Counted from the stretch's first letter, positions 1-5,911 are shown. The stretch: DNA of 8,032 bases from Deltaproteobacteria bacterium (GCA_019308985.1 JAFDHB010000235.1:1-8032), one strand, 5' to 3'. Program-made: numbers and translations. The notes: generated by a model from the sequence alone, not told the origin.

Positions 1-326
1 CCCTGCATCAGCCTGGGAAGGCATGACATTATCCTCCATGCCATGATCCCGGGCTCAAAGGCCGAGCCGTCCTTGGAATCAGGGATGACCTGGCGGAAAA
101 TCCGTCCCACGAACCTGTTTGGAAAGGGGAAATCATAGTTTGCGCACACACCATGACGCCTGGCCAGTTCCATGGAGATCCACCGGGCCATGCCCTGGCT
201 TTGGACCACTATGATTTCCCTGTCAAAAGGGGACTTTAGAGGGGTCCTGAGGGTATCTGCCAGGGCCTCTGCCAGTATCTCCAACCTGTTGCTAGTATAG
301 AGGTGAATGCCCGCCATCTTCACCAT
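1..326 (-). CDS. recC: RecC, exodeoxyribonuclease V gamma subunit (N-terminal fragment, runs off window)
   Basis: Reading the minus strand from 326 gives 108 uninterrupted codons to the window edge. The protein starts MVKMAGIHLYTSNRLEIL and continues with IIVVQSQGMARWISMELA, then ANYDFPFPNRFVGRIFRQV and FEPGIMAWRIMSCLP. These blocks line up in order and spacing with the RecC N-terminus (SNRLDVL, VQSTGMAQWL, ANIDFPLPASFIW, MSWKLMTLLP in E. coli). RecC is the scaffold and Chi-recognition subunit of RecBCD, which processes double-strand ends for recombination and degrades foreign linear DNA in the cytoplasm. This part is the inactive helicase-like domain 1. The reading frame is open back to a stop near 382. 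I chose ATG 326; ATG 317 is equally possible, and neither has a strong ribosome site. recB and possibly recD would be expected beyond the left edge. Confidence in the family is high; the rest of the gene is not visible. Confidence 0.9.
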   Translation of the reverse strand, partial: MVKMAGIHLYTSNRLEILAEALADTLRTPLKSPFDREIIVVQSQGMARWISMELARRHGVCANYDFPFPNRFVGRIFRQVIPDSKDGSAFEPGIMAWRIMSCLPRLMQ

Positions 327-382
327 GCCCTGTTCTATGAAATTGCGAGGAACCTCGGAATGCCACGCATTCAGGTTCCATT

Positions 383-409
383 ATTATAGAGTAAGTGACC
401 TGTTATCAA
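383..409 (-). promoter_or_regulatory. Candidate sigma-70 promoter for recC
   Basis: On the minus strand TTGATA (404-409) is followed after 15 bases by a perfect TATAAT (383-388). The spacer is shorter than the usual 17. Transcription would start near 376, giving a leader of about 50 bases before the recC ATG at 326. It is a sequence match only. Confidence 0.45.
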
Positions 410-435
410 GACAGAAATAATCAAACCTTATTGTA

Positions 436-464
436 TTGATAATCTACTCCTGTCGATGTAGAAA
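436..464 (+). promoter_or_regulatory. Candidate promoter for the MATE exporter gene
   Basis: TTGATA (436-441), a 17-base spacer and TAGAAA (459-464) form a moderate sigma-70 match, with a predicted start near 471 and a leader of about 33 bases. The spacer and -10 contain a small inverted repeat, TCTAC (443-447) and GTAGA (458-462), that could be an operator or chance. The region 327-503 is AT-rich and separates divergent genes, so it should hold promoters for both. Confidence 0.35.
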
Positions 465-503
465 TAACCTCTGCCTTATTTCATGATCTGAGGGTTTTCG
501 TAA

Positions 504-1898
504 ATGTCTAACCGTTGGAAAGGCCCTGGAGGCTATCGCCATGTCCTGAATGTCAGCCTGCCGCTTGTGGTCAGCATGGGATCCCTTACGCTGATGCTAT
601 TCACGGACCGCCTCTTTTTGAGCCGCTATTCCATTGATACCATATCCGCTGCCCTGCCCGCAGGCATAGCCTCCTTCCTTTTCATATGCTTTTTCATGGG
701 GATCGCCGGATATCTTAATGTCTTTGTGGCCCAGTACACGGGCGCGGGGACAAAGGAAAAGGTTGGTACTTCCCTGTGGCAGGGCGTCTACTTTTCCGCC
801 GGGGCCTATGTTGTCCTGGCTTCACTCTTCTGGATCGCCGAACCCCTATTCTCCCTCGCCGGGCATTCTCCTGAGGTCCGACGCCTGGAGGTTACTTATT
901 TTCGCGTATTGATGCTTGGTGCGGGCGCATCCGTCCTAGGACCTGCCCTGGCAAGCTTTTTCTCTGGCCGGGGACTCACCAGGGTGGTCATGATCACCAA
1001 CCTTATGGGGGCGGCTATCAACATCCCTCTCGACTACTGCCTTATCAACGGGATCGGGCCGTTTCCTGAGCTGGGAATCCTGGGTGCAGGGATTGCCACT
1101 GTCAGCGCTCACACCTCCATCGCTCTCATCCTCGCCATCCTCATATTCAACAAGAAGAATGACAGGGAATTCGGTGTGATTTCCCACAGGGGCTTTGACA
1201 GGGATTTATTCTTGCGGTTGATGAGGTTCGGACTTCCAAACGGGATACAGTTCTTCATCGATCTTTTCGCCTTCACCGCCTTTGTTTTTCTTGTCGGGAG
1301 GATCGGGAAAGAGGCGCTTGCCGCCACCAACAGAGTTTTTTCCATCTCAACACTGGCTTTTCTTCCCATGATAGGCTTCGGCATGGGCGTGAGCATCCTC
1401 GTGGGGCAGGCACTCGGCCGGAACCGACCATGGGAGGCCGAAACCGCAACGCGCTCTACGGTTCACATAACATTCTGCTACATGCTTTCAGTGGCAGCGG
1501 TGTTTGTAATGGCCCCTGAATGGCTGCTGGACCTTTTCAGGACCCGGGTACACACTACAGACAATTACGAAGATATCATCGAAAGGGGGGTGATACTTCT
1601 CCGCTTCGTGGCCTTTTACAGCCTGTTTGACACCCTCTTCATCGTCTATTCTTCTGCCATAAAGGGCGCCGGGGATACCAGTTTCGTGATGTGGAGTTCC
1701 GGGATATTGTCCTTTGGGATAATGATCATTCCCGTTTACATCGCCGTAGTCCATTTGGGCGCAGGGCTCTACGTCACATGGTCCGCCATAACCGCCTACA
1801 TATGCCTGGCAGGGCTCCTCTTCAGGTGGAGGTATTTCCAGGGAAAATGGAAGGAGATGCGTGTCATAGAACGCCATTCCCCAGTAATTGAATCATAA
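504..1898 (+). CDS. MATE-family multidrug/toxin efflux transporter
   Basis: A 464-residue integral membrane protein of the usual MATE length (about 450-480), with a dozen hydrophobic segments. MATE proteins use a sodium or proton gradient to export drugs, toxins or metabolites from the inner membrane. Family signatures are visible: TM1 with a buried Asp at residue 35 in LFTDRLFL; FVAQYTGAG (74-82); the mid-protein block AINIPLDYCLINGIG (171-185) followed by PELGILGAGIAT (188-199); FGMGVSILVGQALG (292-305) opening the second half; and IKGAGDT (386-392). N and C halves therefore both look complete. ATG 504 is preceded by TGAGGG (489-494) with a 9-base gap, which supports this start. It is divergent from recC and lies 226 bases upstream of a major facilitator exporter on the same strand. 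The substrate cannot be predicted; the family is clear. Confidence 0.9.
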   Translation: MSNRWKGPGGYRHVLNVSLPLVVSMGSLTLMLFTDRLFLSRYSIDTISAALPAGIASFLFICFFMGIAGYLNVFVAQYTGAGTKEKVGTSLWQGVYFSAGAYVVLASLFWIAEPLFSLAGHSPEVRRLEVTYFRVLMLGAGASVLGPALASFFSGRGLTRVVMITNLMGAAINIPLDYCLINGIGPFPELGILGAGIATVSAHTSIALILAILIFNKKNDREFGVISHRGFDRDLFLRLMRFGLPNGIQFFIDLFAFTAFVFLVGRIGKEALAATNRVFSISTLAFLPMIGFGMGVSILVGQALGRNRPWEAETATRSTVHITFCYMLSVAAVFVMAPEWLLDLFRTRVHTTDNYEDIIERGVILLRFVAFYSLFDTLFIVYSSAIKGAGDTSFVMWSSGILSFGIMIIPVYIAVVHLGAGLYVTWSAITAYICLAGLLFRWRYFQGKWKEMRVIERHSPVIES

Positions 1899-2124
1899 CT
1901 TTTTCTCAACCTCCGTAGCCCTACTTCCATATTGCTTCTATATATGTTATGAAATGACGGGCCGGTGCCTGAAACTTGATCACCGGTCATGTATGGCCCA
2001 TGGGGGATCTTTTCCCAACACTCGACCAAATTTCTCCTAAACTTCATGGACCATTGATTCCAAGATTAGGGCAGGCAACTCCTTACAAGGGCTGTCTGAT
2101 ACAGGGATGTTTTGAGACATTACT
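1899..2124. other. Intergenic stretch between the two exporter genes, with a small inverted repeat
   Basis: Neither strand holds a convincing gene. CCGGTG (1962-1967) and CACCGG (1981-1986) form a 6-base stem with a 13-base loop. The next bases, ATGA and TCAT, can also pair if four bases (CGGG) are bulged out on the left side. No T-run follows, so it is not an ordinary terminator. It could be an operator or leader structure for the downstream gene. I find no strong sigma-70 promoter; TGTTATGAA near 1945 resembles an extended -10 but lacks a good -35. Whether the two exporter genes share a transcript is open. Confidence 0.35.
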
Positions 2125-3414
2125 ATGGAACCGATATCGCCAATGCCGGGTGATGGGCCCGGACTTGAGCCGGAGAAGAGCCGGGGCCCTTTCTCATCCC
2201 TTTTCAATGCCTCCATGTTTCAGTCCCTGCGGTTTCGTGACTTCAGGTGGTTATGGCTCAGTACCTTTGCCAGCTTCATGGCAGTAGGCATGCAGATGAT
2301 CACAAGGGGGTGGCTCGTTCTCAGGCTTTCCAACGATTCTCCCTTTGCACTCTCCATAATCATGGTGTCATTTGCTCTCCCCATGACGGTCATGTCCCTC
2401 GTTGGCGGAGCCCTCGCTGACCGAATGTCCCGAAAACATATCATCATGGCTTGTCAAACAATAACTGCCCTGTTTACTGCCCTTCTGGCCACCTTGGATA
2501 TGAGCGGATTGATCCGCTTCTGGCATCTGATTGCCATAGGCATGGTAAACGGGACGCTTGTGGCGATCAATATGCCCAGTCGCCAAGCGCTGATCTCCGA
2601 CATCATACCGGCGGATAGACTCATGAATGCCATATCCCTGAACAACTCAGGATCGAACATAACCAGGACAATCGGGCCTGCCCTCGCCGGACTGCTCATT
2701 ATCTACATCGATACCTGGGGAGTTTTTTATGTGATCAGTGTATTCTACGTGTTTTCCATGCTCTGTGCAGCCATGATACGAGACGTAGAAGGGCCTTCAA
2801 ACCTTGAACGAAAGGGGATGACCCGGGAAATCCGGGAAGGGATAAGGTATCTCCTGGGGGAACCGAGGCTCCGCGGGCTTGTAATTACGCTGTTTATGCC
2901 CGTGTTTTTTGGATTCTCCTTCCTCACACTGTTGCCTGCCTGGGCCCGTGAAGCCCTTGATGTCCAATCCGATGAGCTTGGCCTCTTGATGATGGTCATG
3001 GGGATCGGTTCCATACTCGGCACCCTGATCCTTGCGGCCATCCAGAACCTCCCGAGGCGTGGCATGGCTTTACTGGTGAACGGATTTCTCTGGGGGATAT
3101 TCCTGGCTGTGTTCTCCCGCTCGACTTCTTACAGCGCAACACTTCCTTTGCTCTTTTTTATCGGTCTCCTGACCGCAATCTTCATGTCCTTGAATATGAC
3201 CCTCATGCAGATGTATTCAGCACCTGACATGCGGGGCAGGATCATGAGCTTCGGCATGATGACCTTCGGAGCCATGCCTCTGAGCGCACTACCCTTCGGC
3301 GCCCTTGCCGAGAAGATAGGAACACCAAACGCCCTTTGCATAAGCGGCATCATGCTGGCGCTGTTTTCCCTTGTCTTTACCATTGCCTCACCCGGGTTCC
3401 GCAAAATCGACTGA
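2125..3414 (+). CDS. Major facilitator superfamily exporter (EntS / MFS_3 type)
   Basis: A 429-residue inner-membrane protein with about twelve hydrophobic segments. It resembles the EntS-like MFS_3 group, proton-driven exporters of siderophores, drugs or other small molecules. Visible marks: LRFRDFRWLWL just before TM1 (35-45); motif A, GGALADRMSRK (94-104), in the loop between TM2 and TM3; NMPSRQALISDIIP (149-162); NAISLNNSGSNITRTIGPAL (168-187), typical of this group; a basic central loop (about 220-250); and MRGRIMSFGMMTFGAMPLSAL (369-389) as the C-half counterpart. ATG 2125 is the first ATG after an in-frame stop at 2113, but its ribosome site is weak. The first ~30 residues are polar and poorly conserved in look, so ATG 2143 or 2215 (MFQSLRF) could be the true start. 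It follows the MATE gene on the same strand and converges on the phosphatase gene 19 bases away. The substrate is unknown. Confidence 0.88.
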   Translation: MEPISPMPGDGPGLEPEKSRGPFSSLFNASMFQSLRFRDFRWLWLSTFASFMAVGMQMITRGWLVLRLSNDSPFALSIIMVSFALPMTVMSLVGGALADRMSRKHIIMACQTITALFTALLATLDMSGLIRFWHLIAIGMVNGTLVAINMPSRQALISDIIPADRLMNAISLNNSGSNITRTIGPALAGLLIIYIDTWGVFYVISVFYVFSMLCAAMIRDVEGPSNLERKGMTREIREGIRYLLGEPRLRGLVITLFMPVFFGFSFLTLLPAWAREALDVQSDELGLLMMVMGIGSILGTLILAAIQNLPRRGMALLVNGFLWGIFLAVFSRSTSYSATLPLLFFIGLLTAIFMSLNMTLMQMYSAPDMRGRIMSFGMMTFGAMPLSALPFGALAEKIGTPNALCISGIMLALFSLVFTIASPGFRKID

Positions 3415-3427
3415 ATATCAGTGATAT
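3415..3427. repeat. Perfect 13-base palindrome between convergent genes
   Basis: ATATCA-G-TGATAT directly follows the stop codon of the MFS gene and lies 7 bases past the end of the opposing phosphatase tail. It lacks the GC-rich stem and T-run of an intrinsic terminator. It may contribute to termination in both directions or be chance. Confidence 0.35.
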
Positions 3428-3433
3428 CTATAG

Positions 3434-3577
3434 TTATCTCCATCGGGGATACCCCCTCCATCTTTCGGGCGGGGCCTTGCACACGGGCGCAGGCTCATCA
3501 AGAGGGACACCGTTCAGCCGCGGGGAGAGCAGGTCGATATCGACCCCGAAACGCTTCAGGATAGTGGGCGCCACGTC
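3434..3577 (-). pseudogene. Out-of-frame C-terminal tail of the phosphatase/phosphodiesterase gene
   Basis: Just past the point where the upstream gene loses its frame, another minus-strand frame reads DVAPTILKRFGVDIDLLSPR, then LNGVPLDEPAPVCKAPPERW and a short tail to TAA at 3434-3436. A (D/N)-x-APTIL-x-RFG-(V/I) block followed by L-x-G-x-PL is how alkaline-phosphatase-superfamily phosphodiesterases and sulfatases of this kind end, so these 47 codons belong to the gene at 3556-4488. Adding one A to the AAAA run at 3591-3594 (read on the minus strand) joins the two frames as DEGKKISFLDVAPTIL. Alternatively, the pieces meet at SHSL/DVAP after a deletion that is not a multiple of three. Confidence 0.75.
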
Positions 3578-4488
3578 AAGGAATGAGATCTTTTCCCTTC
3601 GTCGAACCCGTGATCAGCCGTGACATAGACCAGGGTGTTGTCGTAGAGACCAAGCTCCTTGAGCTTGGCAATTATCCTGCCGGTCCATTCATCGTCCGAC
3701 TTTATGGCCTCTGTATATCCGGGGGAGTTTTCTCCGTGCCTGTGTCCTGAATGATCGGGTTCTGCAAAATGGATAAAAAAGAAAAAGCGGTGATCCTTAT
3801 ATTTCTCAAGGTGCTCCATGGCGGTCCTGGCGACTTTCTCATTCTTGGAGAGTCCGTTGATGAATAGATCCATATTCTGCCTTGCGTAGTAATAGGGTTT
3901 CCCGGGAAACAGGACGTAGAATCTCTCCCCCCGCTTAATTATCTCGCCTCCATTGCGCACCCTCTTTCCCTGATAGGGCTTTACCACCTTCCTTCCCTGC
4001 TTCTTCATGCGCCTCGCCCATTTATCGAAGGGCACCTGTATGGGGTCATCCGCATCTATGTTGCCTTTTTTTCCGACAATGGCCGTGGTTATGATGTTTC
4101 GAGGACCAAAGAATTTTTCCAGGCGCTCAAACACGGTGTACCCGGCAGGTATCGGGCGATACCTGCTGTTGCTCAGTACACCCGTTATCTCCGGCACGTA
4201 TCCTGTCAATATCTGGGTCCAGCCCGCCTTGGTATCAGTAGCGCCTGTGGTGATATCAATGTCCACCATGGCACCTTCCCTTGAGAGGGTCACCAAGTTG
4301 GGGACCTCGTCCCTGGCTATCATTTCCTTGAGGTGATTCCTCTGTGCCCCATCCCACCCGATCAAGATGATGTTTCGCGGAGCATCCTGTCCTCCCAGGG
4401 CATCAGCCCCGGAGAATAGAAGAAACAAAAGAGCTGAGATAAAAAACGCATAGCAGCAATAGGTTGGAACCTTGATAGGATTATCCAT
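3556..4488 (-). CDS. Secreted alkaline-phosphatase-superfamily phosphodiesterase/sulfatase-like enzyme, frameshifted near its C-terminus
   Basis: The open frame encodes 310 residues. Residues 1-33 form a signal peptide (hydrophobic core AFFISALLFLLFSGADA), so the product is exported. Metal-site motifs of the superfamily follow in order: Asp46 in ILIGWDG; a probable nucleophile Thr86, 11 residues before the end of ILTG (93-96), the spacing seen in nucleotide pyrophosphatases; EPDHSGHRHG (about 244-253) supplying a D-x3-H pair; and VTADHGFDEG with the Asp-His pair near 290. Members hydrolyse phosphate or sulfate esters in the periplasm. After GKRSHS the frame leaves the family pattern and stops at 3556, while the expected ending lies in another frame (3434-3577). 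The 25 or so residues I would expect between the last conserved His and DVAPTIL are also missing. The gene is therefore probably inactive, unless a sequencing error explains it. The start at 4488 has GGAGGAA, but 14-16 bases away, longer than usual. It converges on the MFS gene. Confidence 0.8.
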   Translation of the reverse strand: MDNPIKVPTYCCYAFFISALLFLLFSGADALGGQDAPRNIILIGWDGAQRNHLKEMIARDEVPNLVTLSREGAMVDIDITTGATDTKAGWTQILTGYVPEITGVLSNSRYRPIPAGYTVFERLEKFFGPRNIITTAIVGKKGNIDADDPIQVPFDKWARRMKKQGRKVVKPYQGKRVRNGGEIIKRGERFYVLFPGKPYYYARQNMDLFINGLSKNEKVARTAMEHLEKYKDHRFFFFIHFAEPDHSGHRHGENSPGYTEAIKSDDEWTGRIIAKLKELGLYDNTLVYVTADHGFDEGKRSHSLTWRPLS

Positions 4489-4591
4489 GGTCTTCGTCTT
4501 TATTCCTCCCCCTCTTGTGCCTCCTTCGAATGTAATAATACTACCCCTTGAGAGGAATGGAAAGAGGGGAATAGGGGGCGTTGTTGACTAT

Positions 4592-4615
4592 CGTGACAAA
4601 TTATCTTATGTCACG
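4592..4615. repeat. Inverted repeat CGTGACA / TGTCACG with a 10-base AT-rich loop
   Basis: Two perfect 7-base arms (4592-4598 and 4609-4615) flank a 10-base loop. The total arm-to-arm layout fits a dimeric regulator site as well as an RNA hairpin. There is no following T-run, so a terminator is unlikely. It lies about 104 bases upstream of the phosphatase gene start, on the other side of a region with no evident promoter. Confidence 0.4.
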
Positions 4616-4696
4616 GAAGGAGCGACACAAGGGTTGTTTTTGCACAAAGCACGCAACTCTCTATGGGCAGGCTTCGCCAATGACACGGGTTTTTAG

Positions 4697-4723
4697 GGAT
4701 CGCAACTGAAAGTTGCTCCTACA
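4697..4723 (-). repeat. REP-like hairpin with GTAGGAGC head, abutting the RAYT remnant
   Basis: GCAACT (4702-4707), a GAA loop and AGTTGC (4711-4716) make a perfect 6-base stem. On the minus strand it is preceded by TGTAGGAGC, so the unit reads GTAGGAGCAACTTTCAGTTGC. A GTAG-type tetranucleotide followed by a small imperfect palindrome is the layout of bacterial REP sequences, such as the GTAGGAGCGAGC class of Pseudomonas, which are mobilised by RAYT transposases. A RAYT fragment begins two bases away, which strengthens the reading. A single copy is visible here, so repeat status in the genome is not shown. Confidence 0.6.
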
Positions 4724-4725
4724 GT

Positions 4726-5232
4726 ATGGTATCTGAGGCGCGGCTTTCATACAGCAGATTTGTAGAGGAAGGTGTTAGCCTTGGTAAGAGACCTGAGCTG
4801 GTTGGAGGGGGTCTAGTACGGAGCCTAGGCGGGTGGGCTTCCGCCAAAGCATTGCAGCGTGCAAGCAAAGACCGAATTAAAGGAGATGAACGTATCCTGG
4901 GGGATGACAATTTCGTTCAGGAGGTTTTAGAAACCTGCCAGGAACAACTCGAACGTCGCTACCACTATCAGGCCCGGGGGTATGATTTTGATTGGCTGGT
5001 TGGCCAGGTAGCAAGTGTATGTGCTGTAGACAAGAATATCGTTACGCGACCCGGAAGGTATCCAGAGACGGTCGAAGCTCGCAGCGTGCTATGTTACTGG
5101 GCAGTACGGGCGCTTGGCGTCAGCACCTTGGAACTTTCCAAACGGCTTGCTGTTTCACAGCCCACCGCCAGTCAATCGGTAAAACGGGGCGAAAAAATCG
5201 TGAAAGAAAAGCAACTCAAACTGATGGGATGA
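4726..5232 (+). CDS. Truncated RAYT (REP-associated tyrosine transposase), C-terminal half only
   Basis: This 168-residue frame matches the back half of RAYT/Y1 transposases, which are usually about 300 residues. YSRFVEEG (9-16) and LVGGGLVRSLGGW (25-37) are linker motifs. DERILGDDNFVQEVL (54-68) is the highly typical 'ERILG(D/S)xxFV' block. ARSVLCYWAVRALGVSTLEL (118-137) plus SKRLAVSQPTASQSVKRGEK (138-157) form a DnaA-C/helix-turn-helix-like DNA-binding domain. The N-terminal HUH nuclease domain, with its His-U-His pair and catalytic Tyr, is absent, so the product cannot cut DNA. ATG 4726 has no good ribosome site and the frame stays open only to a stop at 4685, so the start is arbitrary and expression doubtful. 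A REP-like hairpin lies immediately upstream. I read it as a remnant left by rearrangement. A stand-alone DNA-binding protein is a less likely alternative. Confidence 0.8.
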   Translation: MVSEARLSYSRFVEEGVSLGKRPELVGGGLVRSLGGWASAKALQRASKDRIKGDERILGDDNFVQEVLETCQEQLERRYHYQARGYDFDWLVGQVASVCAVDKNIVTRPGRYPETVEARSVLCYWAVRALGVSTLELSKRLAVSQPTASQSVKRGEKIVKEKQLKLMG

Positions 5233-5409
5233 TCTATATCAATTAATCCGTCCCTCTTTTGTTTGTTTTGTTTGCCCACATGGGAGGGCGTCGGGGGCAT
5301 CCAGTCTTGGTTGTCTTGACAAGCAAGCGATCTTACGATATCAGATTCACCTCGTCAAGTTGCTTTGGAACCTACGTCCCCCTTTCCAGGCTGGGTGGCC
5401 TTGGACAAA
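5233..5409. other. Non-coding stretch between the RAYT remnant and brnA
   Basis: No gene is evident. A T-rich run (about 5247-5271) follows the RAYT stop without a proper stem. On the plus strand there is a strong -35 (TTGACA, 5316-5321). AAGTTGCT (5357-5364) and CCTACGTCCCCC (5371-5382) echo the hairpin on the other side of the RAYT fragment and may be the element's right edge. No clear terminator for brnTA was found. Confidence 0.4.
5316..5344 (+). promoter_or_regulatory. Candidate promoter pointing antisense into brnTA
   Basis: A perfect TTGACA (5316-5321), a 17-base spacer and TATCAG (5339-5344, 4 of 6) would start transcription near 5351 on the plus strand. No plus-strand gene follows, so the RNA would run antisense to brnA and brnT. 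The -35 also lies inside the small palindrome TTGTC-TT-GACAA. It is a sequence match only. Confidence 0.25.
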
Positions 5410-5640
5410 CTAAGATTGGCGGGCTGCATATTCATCCAACAATCTCCGGATCATCTTCTGATACTGAGTATTGTATTTTTTTGCCTCTTTCTTGAAAAAT
5501 TCTACGCTTGCCTTGCTGAGAGCAATAGTCACCTTAACGGTTTCATCTTTTAAGGCAAGTTCTTCCGGCGAAGGAAGAAAGTCCGAAATAACCCTCACTT
5601 TCCCAATAGGCTCATCCCTGTATTTTATTTTCTCTTTCAT
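5410..5640 (-). CDS. brnA: BrnA-type antitoxin (ribbon-helix-helix)
   Basis: A 76-residue protein. A charged N-terminal half (EPIGKVRVISDFLPSPEELA, 10-29) would wrap the toxin. A C-terminal ribbon-helix-helix domain follows: the strand VKVTIALS (35-42), helix A ASVEFFKKEAKKYN (44-57), and helix B QYQKMIRRLLDEYA (59-72). This matches the BrnA/CopG-like pattern, in which the strand reads DNA and the dimer represses its own operon while neutralising BrnT. I chose ATG 5640 because GGAAG lies 7 bases upstream. An extended form from TTG 5676 exists but lacks that support. The start lies inside the end of brnT (29-base overlap), so translation is probably coupled to the toxin. Toxin-first order is usual for BrnTA, unlike most type II systems. 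Identity rests on motif, size and partner. Confidence 0.82.
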   Translation of the reverse strand: MKEKIKYRDEPIGKVRVISDFLPSPEELALKDETVKVTIALSKASVEFFKKEAKKYNTQYQKMIRRLLDEYAARQS

Positions 5641-5905
5641 ATATTTTCTTCCCTTTCCGCCAATAGCCGGCTCCAATGATCCTTATTCTATTTGACCTGT
5701 ACGTAAATCTTACCGTCATGATCCCGCCTGCAACTTTGCCGAGACAATAGTACCTCTTCTCCTCGGAACTGTGCTCCATGTCCTGCAAAATAACACGGTT
5801 TTGATCTAGAAAAGCAAGTTGGGCTAACGCAAATGACACACCGTGTTTCTTCTGATTCTCCCGATCCTTTGCCGCATCCCACTCAAAATCAGAGGCCTTT
5901 TTCAT
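5612..5905 (-). CDS. brnT: BrnT-family toxin (RelE-fold ribonuclease)
   Basis: A 97-residue protein matching BrnT (PF04365): FEWDAAKDRENQKKHGVSF (7-25) is the family signature F-x-WD-x-x-K-x-x-x-N-x-x-KHGVSF. It is followed by a D-x-x-HS-x-EEKRYY block (42-53), a GKVAGGIMTVRFTYR strand pair (56-70), IRIIGAG (74-80) in place of the common RIISAR, and the closing KKIYE (86-90). BrnT is an RNA-cleaving type II toxin that halts translation and is neutralised by BrnA. The substitution of IISAR by IIGAG and a short tail (91-97) are the visible departures; whether activity is affected is unknown. ATG 5905 has no ribosome site. A strong promoter ends 6 bases upstream of it, predicting a leaderless mRNA. 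The gene overlaps brnA by 29 bases and lies 71 bases downstream of the respiratory operon on the same strand. Confidence 0.86.
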   Translation of the reverse strand: MKKASDFEWDAAKDRENQKKHGVSFALAQLAFLDQNRVILQDMEHSSEEKRYYCLGKVAGGIMTVRFTYRSNRIRIIGAGYWRKGKKIYERENKIQG

Positions 5906-5911
5906 GTGGTC

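Larger units (their letters stand above)
4489..4725. other. Non-coding accessory stretch between the phosphatase gene and the transposase remnant
   Basis: I see no convincing gene on either strand. Its left end holds the purine-rich ribosome-site region of the phosphatase gene (minus strand). The middle holds an inverted repeat (4592-4615) and the right end a REP-like hairpin (4702-4716). A forward TTGACT (4584-4589) with TATGTC 17 bases on is a poor promoter match. The missing 5' half of the transposase gene is not found here. Confidence 0.5.

Noticed and set aside
1976..2287. A 103-codon plus-strand frame overlapping the MFS start
   Set aside because: It runs out of frame into the MFS gene, shows no hydrophobic or family pattern, and looks like a shadow.
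3415..3433. Bidirectional intrinsic terminator between the convergent MFS and phosphatase genes
   Set aside because: The palindrome is AT-rich, has a one-base centre and no T-run, so it does not meet terminator criteria.
4472..4696. A 74-codon plus-strand frame ahead of the RAYT remnant
   Set aside because: It begins inside the phosphatase gene on the opposite strand, has no ribosome site or recognisable motif, and runs through the inverted repeat at 4592-4615.
5247..5271. Terminator after the RAYT remnant at the T-rich run
   Set aside because: The T-rich run is broken by Gs and is not preceded by a stem; the nearby CCCACATGGG is a four-base stem with a two-base loop and lies after it.
5641..5676. 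A longer brnA starting at TTG 5676
   Set aside because: It would add 12 residues and increase the overlap with brnT. ATG 5640 has a well-placed GGAAG and gives a normal BrnA N-terminus.
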